The notes below the pieces were generated by a model. The model saw only the letters and a list, made by a program, of their open reading frames with translations. It made no database searches and had not been told where the DNA came from. A program made the translations under genes and the position numbers. A stretch of 29,745 nt of DNA from Holophagales bacterium UBA2201 (GTDB taxonomy: Bacteria > Acidobacteriota > Thermoanaerobaculia > UBA2201). Of the stretch, positions 21,673 through 28,270 are shown one piece after another. The first letter of the stretch is position 1. Each line of letters opens with the position of its first letter. The DNA is taken from positions 1 through 29,745 of the forward strand of contig DCUZ01000038.1 in NCBI GenBank assembly GCA_002327305.1, given 5' to 3'.

Positions 21673-22683
21673 ATGATTGAGATCCAGGTGCACCCGAGTG
21701 ACATCCGTAAAAAGGTGCGCTATTATTTTTTCTCGTCGCGCCAGTTGAAACTAATGGCCTTGGGAGCGGTGGGGCTTTTGATCTTCTTCGCATGGGGCAT
21801 CCTCGTGGCGCCGCAGAGTTACCAACACCAGGTCAAAAAAGCCAAATTCCGCCAGGAACTCAAATACAATCAGGCGCTGACGAACACCGTGCAGGTGCTG
21901 GTGGGCTCCCTCAGAAGCAACGCCGAGGCCCTCGATGCGAACCGCCGGCGGCTGGAGAACCTCTTCTATGTCTTCGGCGTGCCCCTCACCTCCGCCGGCC
22001 AGGGCGGCGTGGCCTTCACCCCCATCCCGGCCAATCTGCCGAGCGGGCGCGCCCTTCCCGCGTGGTACGACCGCGTGCAGGAAAAATTGACCCTGTCCGA
22101 GAAATTGGTGGAGGAACTGGAGGCGCGCGAGGCCTTCTTCCGCAGTATCACCCACGCCGTTCCCAGCGTATGCCCCATTCCGGCGGGTTCGTTCGTGGTC
22201 ACTTCGGCCTTCGGCTACCGGATCAACCCCTTCACGGGGAAGCAGGACTTCCACCAGGGGCTCGACTTCGCCTGCCCCGAAGGGACCCCGATCTGGGCGG
22301 CGGGGGACGGAACGGTGACCTACGCCGGACGCTATCCCCTCTCCACCTCGGTGGCGTGGTGGCGGTACGGCAACATCGTGGTCATCCAGCACGAGAAGCA
22401 CTTCATCACCATTGCCGCCCACCTCTCGTCCGTCGCCGTCCGGACGGGGGAGAAGGTGAAACGGTGGCAGAAGGTGGGGCTCACCGGCAACACCGGCTGG
22501 AGCACGCGGCCCCACCTGCACTATGAGGTCCGCACCAATCTCGCGGGCGAAAACTACGCCCCCATTGATCCGCGCATCTACATCCTCGACCTGGCCTGGC
22601 GCGACATGGACAAGATCCTGGCCCAGGCCCGGTCCACGCAGGGATCGCAGTTCGAGCCCCTGCCCTCAACTTTCAGGAGGTAG
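21673..22683 (+). CDS. M23-family peptidoglycan endopeptidase, membrane-anchored
   Basis: The 336-aa protein has a short cytoplasmic N-terminus, one transmembrane helix (about 26-46), a coiled-coil-like segment (about 50-98) and a C-terminal LytM/M23 domain. Zinc ligands His194 and Asp198 (FHQGLDF) and His283 (HLHYEV), with His250 (AAH), are all present, so the peptidase should be active on peptide cross-links of the cell wall. It is anchored in the inner membrane facing the periplasm. The next gene begins 2 nt later and resembles a bactofilin, a pairing known from cell-shape and polarity systems. Confidence 0.93.
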   Translation: MIEIQVHPSDIRKKVRYYFFSSRQLKLMALGAVGLLIFFAWGILVAPQSYQHQVKKAKFRQELKYNQALTNTVQVLVGSLRSNAEALDANRRRLENLFYVFGVPLTSAGQGGVAFTPIPANLPSGRALPAWYDRVQEKLTLSEKLVEELEAREAFFRSITHAVPSVCPIPAGSFVVTSAFGYRINPFTGKQDFHQGLDFACPEGTPIWAAGDGTVTYAGRYPLSTSVAWWRYGNIVVIQHEKHFITIAAHLSSVAVRTGEKVKRWQKVGLTGNTGWSTRPHLHYEVRTNLAGENYAPIDPRIYILDLAWRDMDKILAQARSTQGSQFEPLPSTFRR

Positions 22684-22685
22684 TC

Positions 22686-23387
22686 ATGAGCCAGAGAACC
22701 GAGGAATTCCCCACGATGATCATCCCCAAGGGGACCGAGATCAAGGTCAACGACAAGGGCCAGCTCTCCATCCGCACCCCGGGCAACCTGGTGATCCAGA
22801 ACTCGGGGAACTACTCGGTCCTCAGCTCCGAGCGCGGCTCCATCAAGGTGGAGCCCAACGTGCACGTGGAGGCGGTGGAGGTCTCGGCCGCCGACACCTG
22901 CCTGGTGCAGGGGCACCTGACCGCGTGGCGGGTGAAGGCCAACAAGCTTCTGCTGGAGGACCACTCCCAGGCCTTCATCATGCTGCAGGAGTCGGCGGAC
23001 CTCGAACTGGCGAAAACCGCCCGGCTGGTGGGCAACTTCGCCTCCGACAAGGAGATCTTCCTCCTGATGGGCAAGTTCGCCTCCCAGTTGAAGACCCTCC
23101 CGGCCGGCGTGGACATCATGGAGGAGCGTCCCAAACTTGAAAATCGTCCCGCCGCCCCGGCCCCCTCCCCCCATCCCATGCAGATGGCCCTCGTCATCCT
23201 GGAACGGGAATACGGCCTGCAGACCTACGATCCCGACAGTCTGCAGGCCCTGCACGAGATCATCGCCGCCCTCAGGGCCGGCGACCGGGCCAAGCTTCGG
23301 CAGATCTTCCCGATCTTCTCCTCCCAGGTGCGCGAACCGTCGTCCGACGCCCTCAAGGCCTTCGGCATCATCCGGGAGAATCTGTAG
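22686..23387 (+). CDS. bactofilin-like beta-helical protein
   Basis: The 233-aa protein has, in residues ~10-145, a run of short beta-strand repeats with alternating hydrophobic residues (IKVNDKGQLSIRTPGNLVI, SIKVEPNVHVEAVEVSA, HLTAWRVKANKLLLED, DLELAKTARLVGNFAS), as expected for a bactofilin-type right-handed beta-helix. A Pro-rich linker (PAAPAPSPHP) and a helical C-terminal region (~165-233) follow. Bactofilins form filaments that place cell-wall hydrolases, and M23 peptidase/bactofilin gene pairs are well known. An AGGAGGT Shine-Dalgarno sequence overlaps the upstream stop codon. I assign this by strand pattern and context, not by a conserved signature, so another beta-solenoid protein is possible. 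Confidence 0.55.
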   Translation: MSQRTEEFPTMIIPKGTEIKVNDKGQLSIRTPGNLVIQNSGNYSVLSSERGSIKVEPNVHVEAVEVSAADTCLVQGHLTAWRVKANKLLLEDHSQAFIMLQESADLELAKTARLVGNFASDKEIFLLMGKFASQLKTLPAGVDIMEERPKLENRPAAPAPSPHPMQMALVILEREYGLQTYDPDSLQALHEIIAALRAGDRAKLRQIFPIFSSQVREPSSDALKAFGIIRENL

Positions 23388-23406
23388 GAGCATCCGCCTT
23401 TCCCGC

Positions 23407-24522
23407 ATGAGCTCCGCACGCCGGGGAGCGGCCGGGGCCGCCCCTTCCGATGCCGATCACGCCTTCATGGCCCGCGCCCTGGCGCTGGCCGGACGGGGCC
23501 TCTATTCGACCAGTCCGAATCCGATGGTCGGAGCGGTGGTGGTCCGGGAGGGCCGGATCGTGGCCGAGGGGTGGCACCGCCACGCCGGGGGAGCGCACGC
23601 CGAGGCCTCGGCGCTGGCCCGGTGGCGTCCGCGGCGCGGCCCCGCCACCCTCTATGTGACCCTGGAGCCGTGCGTCCACCAGGGCCGCACGCCGCCCTGC
23701 GTGGACGCCATCCTGGCCGCCCCCGTCGCGCGCGTGGTGGTGGCGGCCCAAGACCCCGACCCGAGGGTGAACGGCCGGGGGATCGCCGCCCTCAAAAAAG
23801 CGGGTATCGCCGTGGAGGTGGGGGTGCGGGGGCCGGAAGCGGCGTTCCTCAACCGGTCCTTTTTCCATGCCCGGACGACGGGCCTCCCCTATGTCATCCT
23901 GAAATCGGCCATGACGCTGGACGGCCGCATCGCCGATCGCCGCGGAGGCAGTTTCTGGATCACCTCCGAGGCGGCCCGCCGGGAGGGAAAACGCCTCCGT
24001 GAAGAGGTGGACGCCATCGTGGCGGGCTCGCGGACGGTCCGGGTCGACGACCCGTTTCTGGCCCGCCTGCGGGAGCATCCTCCGCGTCCGCCGCTGTTGA
24101 AGGTGATCCTCGATCCGGAAGCCGCGGTTCCCGCCGGGGCCCGCGTGTTCGGGGACGGCCGCGTCGTGTGGGTGGTGGGACGCTCCGCCCGCGTGCGCCG
24201 CCTGCCGGCCACGGCCTCGCTCCTGCGCCTTTCCGCTCCCGGGGGCCGGTTCCCCGTGGAGACGCTCCTGCGGAACCTGGCCGCCCTCGGCGTCCAGTCG
24301 GTGCTGGTGGAGGGGGGAGGGGAGACGGTGGGCGGGTTCCTCCGGGCGGGACTGGCGCAGGAGGCGGCGCTCTTCTATGGGATGAAGGTCATGGGGGAAG
24401 GGGTAAACGCCGTGACCGGATTCTCAAACTCCGTCGCCGGCGCCATTGGGTTCCGGCCCTTCGCCGTCCGGCGTCCCGGCGGCGACCTCTACCTGAGGGG
24501 ATCGCTGTGTTCACCGGCCTGA
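23407..24522 (+). CDS. ribD: bifunctional riboflavin biosynthesis deaminase/reductase
   Basis: The 371-aa protein makes the second and third steps of riboflavin synthesis: deamination of the diaminopyrimidine and reduction of its ribose. The N-terminal deaminase has zinc ligands His64 (HAEAS), Cys89 and Cys98 (EPCVHQGRTPPC) with catalytic Glu66. The C-terminal reductase begins near KSAMTLDGRIA (about 166) and includes the VLVEGGGETVGGFL motif. The frame is open upstream but homology starts just after ATG 23407; an AGGAG at 23386-23390 is rather distant. It overlaps ribE by 16 nt. ribBA and ribH are not in the window. Confidence 0.95.
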   Translation: MSSARRGAAGAAPSDADHAFMARALALAGRGLYSTSPNPMVGAVVVREGRIVAEGWHRHAGGAHAEASALARWRPRRGPATLYVTLEPCVHQGRTPPCVDAILAAPVARVVVAAQDPDPRVNGRGIAALKKAGIAVEVGVRGPEAAFLNRSFFHARTTGLPYVILKSAMTLDGRIADRRGGSFWITSEAARREGKRLREEVDAIVAGSRTVRVDDPFLARLREHPPRPPLLKVILDPEAAVPAGARVFGDGRVVWVVGRSARVRRLPATASLLRLSAPGGRFPVETLLRNLAALGVQSVLVEGGGETVGGFLRAGLAQEAALFYGMKVMGEGVNAVTGFSNSVAGAIGFRPFAVRRPGGDLYLRGSLCSPA

Positions 24523-25082
24523 TCCAGGACACCGGGGAGATCGCCGCCCGCCGGGGGGACCGGGTGGGCGTGCGGGCCGCCCGCATGAAGGGGCTGGACG
24601 GCGGGGAGAGCGTGGCGGTCAACGGCGTGTGCCTGACCCTGGAGGAGGAGGCCGGCGGCCTGCTTTGGTTTTTCCTTTCGCAGGAGACCCTCGCGTGCTC
24701 GTCCGCATCGCTCTGGCTTCCAGGGACGCCGGCCAATCTGGAGCGGCCGCTGACCCTTCAGGGATGGGTGGGAGGGCATCTGGTCCAGGGGCACATCGAC
24801 GCCACGGGGCGCGTGGTCCGGGCTCTGGGGCCGCGGGGAAGCGTCCTGCGGGTGGGTTATCCGGCGGAGCACCGGATGCTCCTCGTGGAAAAGGGATCGG
24901 TGGCGGTGCACGGCGTATCCCTGACCGTGGCGGCCCTGCTTCCCGGAAGCGTCCTCGAGGCGGCGGTCGTCCCCGAGACCGCGCGCCGGACGGTCCTGCC
25001 GCGGTTGAAGGCGGGGCAGGCCGTCCACCTCGAATTCGATCTGGTGGGCAAGTACGTGGCCCAATGGATGCGGCGCCCATGA
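24507..25082 (+). CDS. ribE: riboflavin synthase, alpha chain
   Basis: The 191-aa protein has two lumazine-binding repeats: the first opens MFTGLIQDTGEI with SVAVNGVCLTL; the second has GGHLVQGHIDATG, SVAVHGVSLTV and the closing DLVGKYV. The enzyme dismutates two 6,7-dimethyl-8-ribityllumazine molecules to riboflavin. The start is GTG 24507, which gives the canonical FTGLIQ N-terminus; longer upstream starts would only read the ribD gene in another frame. It overlaps ribD by 16 nt and the next gene by 4 nt, so three genes appear translationally coupled. It is slightly shorter than the usual ~200-215 aa. Confidence 0.95.
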   Translation: MFTGLIQDTGEIAARRGDRVGVRAARMKGLDGGESVAVNGVCLTLEEEAGGLLWFFLSQETLACSSASLWLPGTPANLERPLTLQGWVGGHLVQGHIDATGRVVRALGPRGSVLRVGYPAEHRMLLVEKGSVAVHGVSLTVAALLPGSVLEAAVVPETARRTVLPRLKAGQAVHLEFDLVGKYVAQWMRRP

Positions 25083-26071
25083 AGCACTTCCAGTGGGGCG
25101 CCTTCCCGGCGGTGCGGCGACACAGTTCGCTCCAGGTTCCCTATTTCTTCCACACCCTCACGGTCCTTCCCTACAGGGTGGTGGAGGCGGACGGGCCGGC
25201 GATCCGATGGGAACAGAAGCAGGTGGCCGCCCCCGCTTCGGTGGACCGGTGGGTGGTGGCCCAGCACTTCAGGGAGGACTGCCTGGCCGTCCGGGAGCCG
25301 CGCGAGAACGTTCTCATCCCCTATATCCCACGGGAGGAGGCCATCTACGGCCAGTTGGAGGGGGTCCTGTCCCATTTCCGCAAACTGGAGTGCGGCGTCA
25401 CCCTCCTGCTGGAGGAGCCGTTCCCCCTCGAGGTTCCCGATTCCATCGCCCTGATGGTTTCGGCGGCGGCGCTGGTCCTGGGGGACGCCCCTTTCGACCT
25501 CCGGACGATGAAGCGGGTTCCGGCGGTGGTCTACCCTGTTTTTCCCGGTTTCTCCGACGGCCTGGCCGAGTGGGAGCGCCACTTCGCCCTCCTGAAGGAA
25601 CAGGGGGTGGAGACCGTCTTCCCCTTCGTCCCGCTCTTCGACGCCGTCACCGTCAAGAGCTTCCTGGACCTGGCGTCCCGGCGGGGGAAGGACCTTTCCA
25701 GGGTTGAGGACATCTTCTTCCACCGCTCGCGCAAGGAGTACACGGCGCACCTCTGGCAGCGCATCCTCCCGGCCCTCCACGCCGCGGGACTGCGGGCCCT
25801 GCCCAAGCTCCCCCCCCAGTCGGGCGGGCTCTATTTCAACCGTTGCCTGGCCCTGCGCTGTTTCTTCCTCTGGCACTGGCTATCCCTCTGCGGGCGCGAG
25901 ATCGAGGCGTGGCGGTTCCACCGGGTGGGGTTCCTCCTCTGGCGCGCCGCATGGGACGTGCGCCAGATCCAGCGGGAGGGGAACCTGGGGCTCTTCGATC
26001 TCGACTTTCTGGACGATACCCTGCGCGGGAGGCAGCCCTTCCTGTACCCCGACGAGAAGCTGTGGCTGTGA
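25079..26071 (+). CDS. hypothetical protein coupled to ribE
   Basis: This 330-aa protein matches no family I recognise. ATG 25079 overlaps the ribE stop codon (ATGA). The protein has no signal peptide and looks soluble, with many aromatic residues and a mixed alpha/beta pattern. A central stretch (about 150-215) with VVYPVFPGFSDGLAEWERHF and ETVFPFVPLFDAVTVKSFLDLA could be part of a TIM-barrel- or Rossmann-like fold. The C-terminal third is rich in Trp, Arg and Leu (FFLWHWLSLCGREIEAWRFH). Base composition matches the core genes, so it is native. The coupling suggests a role linked to riboflavin supply or use, but that is only inference from position. A repeat array starts 16 nt after its stop codon. 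Confidence 0.8.
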   Translation: MKHFQWGAFPAVRRHSSLQVPYFFHTLTVLPYRVVEADGPAIRWEQKQVAAPASVDRWVVAQHFREDCLAVREPRENVLIPYIPREEAIYGQLEGVLSHFRKLECGVTLLLEEPFPLEVPDSIALMVSAAALVLGDAPFDLRTMKRVPAVVYPVFPGFSDGLAEWERHFALLKEQGVETVFPFVPLFDAVTVKSFLDLASRRGKDLSRVEDIFFHRSRKEYTAHLWQRILPALHAAGLRALPKLPPQSGGLYFNRCLALRCFFLWHWLSLCGREIEAWRFHRVGFLLWRAAWDVRQIQREGNLGLFDLDFLDDTLRGRQPFLYPDEKLWL

Positions 26072-26087
26072 CCCCGCTCGTGCCGCC

Positions 26088-26342
26088 GCTGGGACGCTGG
26101 GAAGCTAGGAGGCGGGAAGGCTTAAAGCGGGAAGGCGGGAAGGCAGAAGGCGGGAAGGCATAACGCTTGAAGGCTTAAGGCGGCAATGCGGGAAGGCTGA
26201 AAAGCTAGAAGTCGGGAGTGCTCAAGGCGGGAAAGCGGGAAGGTGGGAAAGCTTGAAAGCTGGAAGGCGAGAAAGCTGGAAGGCGAGAAAGCTGGAAGGC
26301 GAGAAAGCTCAAGGCGGGAAGGCTTAAAGCGAGAAGGCAGAA
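26088..26342 (+). repeat. long 7/8-bp-period repeat array (GCNNGAAR)
   Basis: About 30 consecutive units, mostly 8 bp with some of 7 bp, such as GCTGGGAA, GCTAGGAG, GCGGGAAG, GCTTAAA, GCTTGAAG, GCTGGAAG and GCGAGAAA. A sub-block alternates GCTGGAAG and GCGAGAAA three times (about 26257-26304). GC at the start and GAA near the end are nearly fixed, while the middle varies. It fills the whole 325-bp gap up to the AT-rich leader of the next ORF. It has no coding content; minus-strand ORFs here merely translate the repeat. Confidence 0.85.
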
Positions 26343-26396
26343 GTAATTGCGTTTGAGAACATATATAACCGAATTGCAACTAGCGGGAGGAATGCA

Positions 26397-26765
26397 ATGA
26401 AAGCCGTCAAAGATGATAATCACGATTCCCTTATCGCGACGTTTCAAACGATAGAAGCAATAAAACTCAATGATGCTTTAAAAGGGAATGGAATCGCAGA
26501 TATAGAATTGCGACGCCAAATTATTTCGGAGTATCTGTTTTCCATAGGCGTGATATTTGACCAATGCTACTTCGTTGATAATGGCAAACGGTCCTATGCT
26601 GGAATGTATTTTGCCGATAGAAAGCATGACGAAATAGACAGTGCAGTCATTTCCCTTCCTGGACAATATGGGATGAATTTGCATGATTATGCCTTCGGTG
26701 CGGCTGATTGGGCGATTGAAAATAATGAGCAGAATGGGGAAGATATGCTGGTAGGTAATGAGTGA
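26397..26765 (+). CDS. small AT-rich hypothetical protein within a repeat region
   Basis: The 122-aa acidic, soluble-looking protein has no recognised family. The N-terminal ~60 residues look helical (IATFQTIEAIKLNDALKG, ELRRQIISEYLFSIGVIFDQ); the rest is mixed with an aromatic-rich part. GGGAGGA a few bases before the ATG is a good Shine-Dalgarno sequence, and codon use is AT-rich, unlike its neighbours. It is enclosed by inverted GCNNGAAR arrays (26088-26342 and 26807-26845). An immunity-like or phage-derived small protein is conceivable, but nothing in the sequence proves it. Confidence 0.6.
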   Translation: MKAVKDDNHDSLIATFQTIEAIKLNDALKGNGIADIELRRQIISEYLFSIGVIFDQCYFVDNGKRSYAGMYFADRKHDEIDSAVISLPGQYGMNLHDYAFGAADWAIENNEQNGEDMLVGNE

Positions 26766-26806
26766 AATAATGCAAAAAACGAATATTCCTTTCGAACTTT
26801 CCTGCT

Positions 26807-26845
26807 GCTTAGCTTTCTGGCCTTCCCGCCTTCCCGCCTTCTAGC
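26807..26845 (-). repeat. short repeat array, inverted relative to 26088-26342
   Basis: On the - strand it reads GCTAGAAG, GCGGGAAG, GCGGGAAG, GCCAGAAA, GCTAAGC, the same GCNNGAAR consensus as the long array on the other side of the AT-rich ORF. The two could pair across the ORF. It ends right at the hairpin covering the hemW start codon. Confidence 0.75.
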
Positions 26846-26863
26846 GCGCATCAGAGATGCGCG
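26845..26863 (+). promoter_or_regulatory. hairpin sequestering the hemW start codon
   Basis: CGCGCAT (26845-26851), loop CAGAG, ATGCGCG (26857-26863) form a perfect 7-bp stem whose 3' strand begins with the hemW ATG. No Shine-Dalgarno sequence is visible upstream. In an mRNA that includes this segment the start codon would be base-paired. Confidence 0.5.
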
Positions 26864-27915
26864 TATACCTCCACATCCCCTTCTGTCGTTCCAAGTGCGG
26901 CTACTGTGATTTTTGCTCCGGCCATCCCCTTGAGTTGAAGGACCGCTACCTGGCCGCCCTGCGGCGCGAGCGGAACCTTCGCCTGCGGCCGGGGCCCCTG
27001 GATTCGGTCTATTGGGGGGGCGGGACCCCTTCCCTTCTGTCGCCGGGCGAGTTGAGGCCGCTGATGGAGGGGCTGTGCCTCGCCCCGGGCGCCGAGGTCA
27101 CCATCGAGGCCAACCCGGAGGACATCCTCCCGGAGAACCTGGCCGGGTGGAGCGCCCTGGGGATCAACCGGATCTCGGTGGGCGTTCAATCTCTGAGGGA
27201 CGATGAATTGGCGGCCCTGGGCCGGCGACGCTCCGTCCGTGAGGCGCGGACCGCCATGGACGCGCTGGCGGGGTCGTGGCAAAACTGGTCCGTGGACCTG
27301 ATCGCCGGAGCGGCGGGTCAGACCTGTGCCTCGCTTTTGGCGACGCTGGATGAAGTGGTCGGGCACGGGCCCCCACACTTGTCCCTGTACGCCCTGGAGG
27401 TGAAGCCGGGATCGGCGGTGGAGGCATTGGACGGAGACGCCATGGCGGACCTGCTGTCCGAGGCATGGGGTTTTCTCGAAGCCGAAGGGTATCGCCATTA
27501 CGAGATCTCCAACTTCTGCCGGCCCGGCCGGGAGTCGCGGCACAACCTCGGCTACTGGAGACGCGACCCCTACTGCGGCTTGGGGGCGTCGGCGCATTCG
27601 TTCGAGGACGGGGTGCGCTCCTGGAACCTGGACGCCCCGGAGGCCTATGTGCGGGCCCTGGAGGCGGGCGAGGGGGCCCGGGAGGGGGAGGAGCGGCTGG
27701 ACGCGGCCCAGGCGCGCTGGGAGGAGCTTCTGCTGCAACTGCGGCTGGACGAGGGGGTCGAGCGGGCCTGCGTGCGCCCGGCCGATTGGCGGCCGCTGTT
27801 GGACGCGGGATTGGCCGCGGCCAGGGGGGAGCGCGTGGCTCTGACGGGCCGCGGCATGCTCGTCTTCAACGAGGTCGCCCTCTATCTTGAGGAACGGGTC
27901 ATCCAGGCAAAATAA
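26857..27915 (+). CDS. hemW: HemW-type radical SAM protein (heme chaperone family)
   Basis: The 352-aa protein opens with YLHIPFCRSKCGYCDF, where Cys10, Cys14 and Cys17 bind the 4Fe-4S cluster in the C-x3-C-x2-C-x-F arrangement typical of HemW and HemN relatives. YWGGGTPSLL, EANPED and NRISVGVQS are further family motifs, and GYRHYEISNFCRPG with HNLGYWRRDPYCGLGASAHS completes the core. HemW binds heme and is thought to deliver it to respiratory enzymes; older annotations call it oxygen-independent coproporphyrinogen oxidase. The C-terminal domain is present but short. The gene converges with rpsT: the T-tract of the rpsT terminator overlaps the hemW stop codon. Confidence 0.93.
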   Translation: MRVYLHIPFCRSKCGYCDFCSGHPLELKDRYLAALRRERNLRLRPGPLDSVYWGGGTPSLLSPGELRPLMEGLCLAPGAEVTIEANPEDILPENLAGWSALGINRISVGVQSLRDDELAALGRRRSVREARTAMDALAGSWQNWSVDLIAGAAGQTCASLLATLDEVVGHGPPHLSLYALEVKPGSAVEALDGDAMADLLSEAWGFLEAEGYRHYEISNFCRPGRESRHNLGYWRRDPYCGLGASAHSFEDGVRSWNLDAPEAYVRALEAGEGAREGEERLDAAQARWEELLLQLRLDEGVERACVRPADWRPLLDAGLAAARGERVALTGRGMLVFNEVALYLEERVIQAK

Positions 27916-27943
27916 AGCGCCCGCCGGGGGGGCCGGCAGGCGC
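27911..27943 (-). terminator. Rho-independent terminator of the pal-cpoB-rpsT transcript
   Basis: Read on the - strand, a GC-rich stem (27943-27933 with 27927-27917, 10 pairs and one mismatch, 5-nt loop) is followed by TTTATTTT. It lies 25 nt beyond the rpsT stop. Its T-tract lies in the last codons and stop of hemW on the other strand. Confidence 0.85.
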
Positions 27944-27967
27944 GGAATGGGCGGGCGGAGCGGCGGC

Positions 27968-28261
27968 CTACTCGGCCTTCTTGGTCTTGGCGGTGTGCTT
28001 GGCGAGGCGGGACTTGTAGCGCGCGGCGGTCTTCCAGTGGATGCCCCCCTTGCGGGAGGTGCGGTCGATCTCGGCCTCCACGGCAGGGAGGGCCGCCTTG
28101 GCCTCGGGCTTTCCCTCGGCCAGCAGGGTCCGCAATTTCTTGACGGCGGTGCGCATGCGGCTCCGGGCGGCCTTGTTGGCCTCGCGCTTCACCGCGCTCT
28201 GCCTCTGGCGCTTCAGGACCGATTTGCTGCGTTTCTTGGGGGCTTTCTTCATCTGTGACAT
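27968..28261 (-). CDS. rpsT: 30S ribosomal protein bS20
   Basis: The 97-aa, very basic protein contains the bS20 features: a Lys/Arg-rich N-terminus (KKRSKSVLKRQRQSAVKREANKA), helix SRMRTAVKKLRTLL, and a C-terminal KGGIHWKTAARYKSRLAK stretch. It binds 16S rRNA in the small subunit. ATG 28261 is favoured by an AGGAGG at 28272-28267, which overlaps the cpoB stop codon; an internal ATG three codons later is less likely. rpsT is usually monocistronic, but here it is 9 bp behind cpoB in a Tol-Pal gene group. Confidence 0.93.
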   Translation of the reverse strand: MSQMKKAPKKRSKSVLKRQRQSAVKREANKAARSRMRTAVKKLRTLLAEGKPEAKAALPAVEAEIDRTSRKGGIHWKTAARYKSRLAKHTAKTKKAE

Positions 28262-28270
28262 GGGGTCCTC

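Noticed and set aside
21477..21680. Small Cys-rich ORF in the gap before the M23 gene
   Set aside because: It has no Shine-Dalgarno sequence, overlaps the promoter and start of the M23 gene, and has no family similarity.
26088..26342. Possible CRISPR array
   Set aside because: Units are 7-8 bp and degenerate with no spacers of 30-40 bp, and no cas genes are near.
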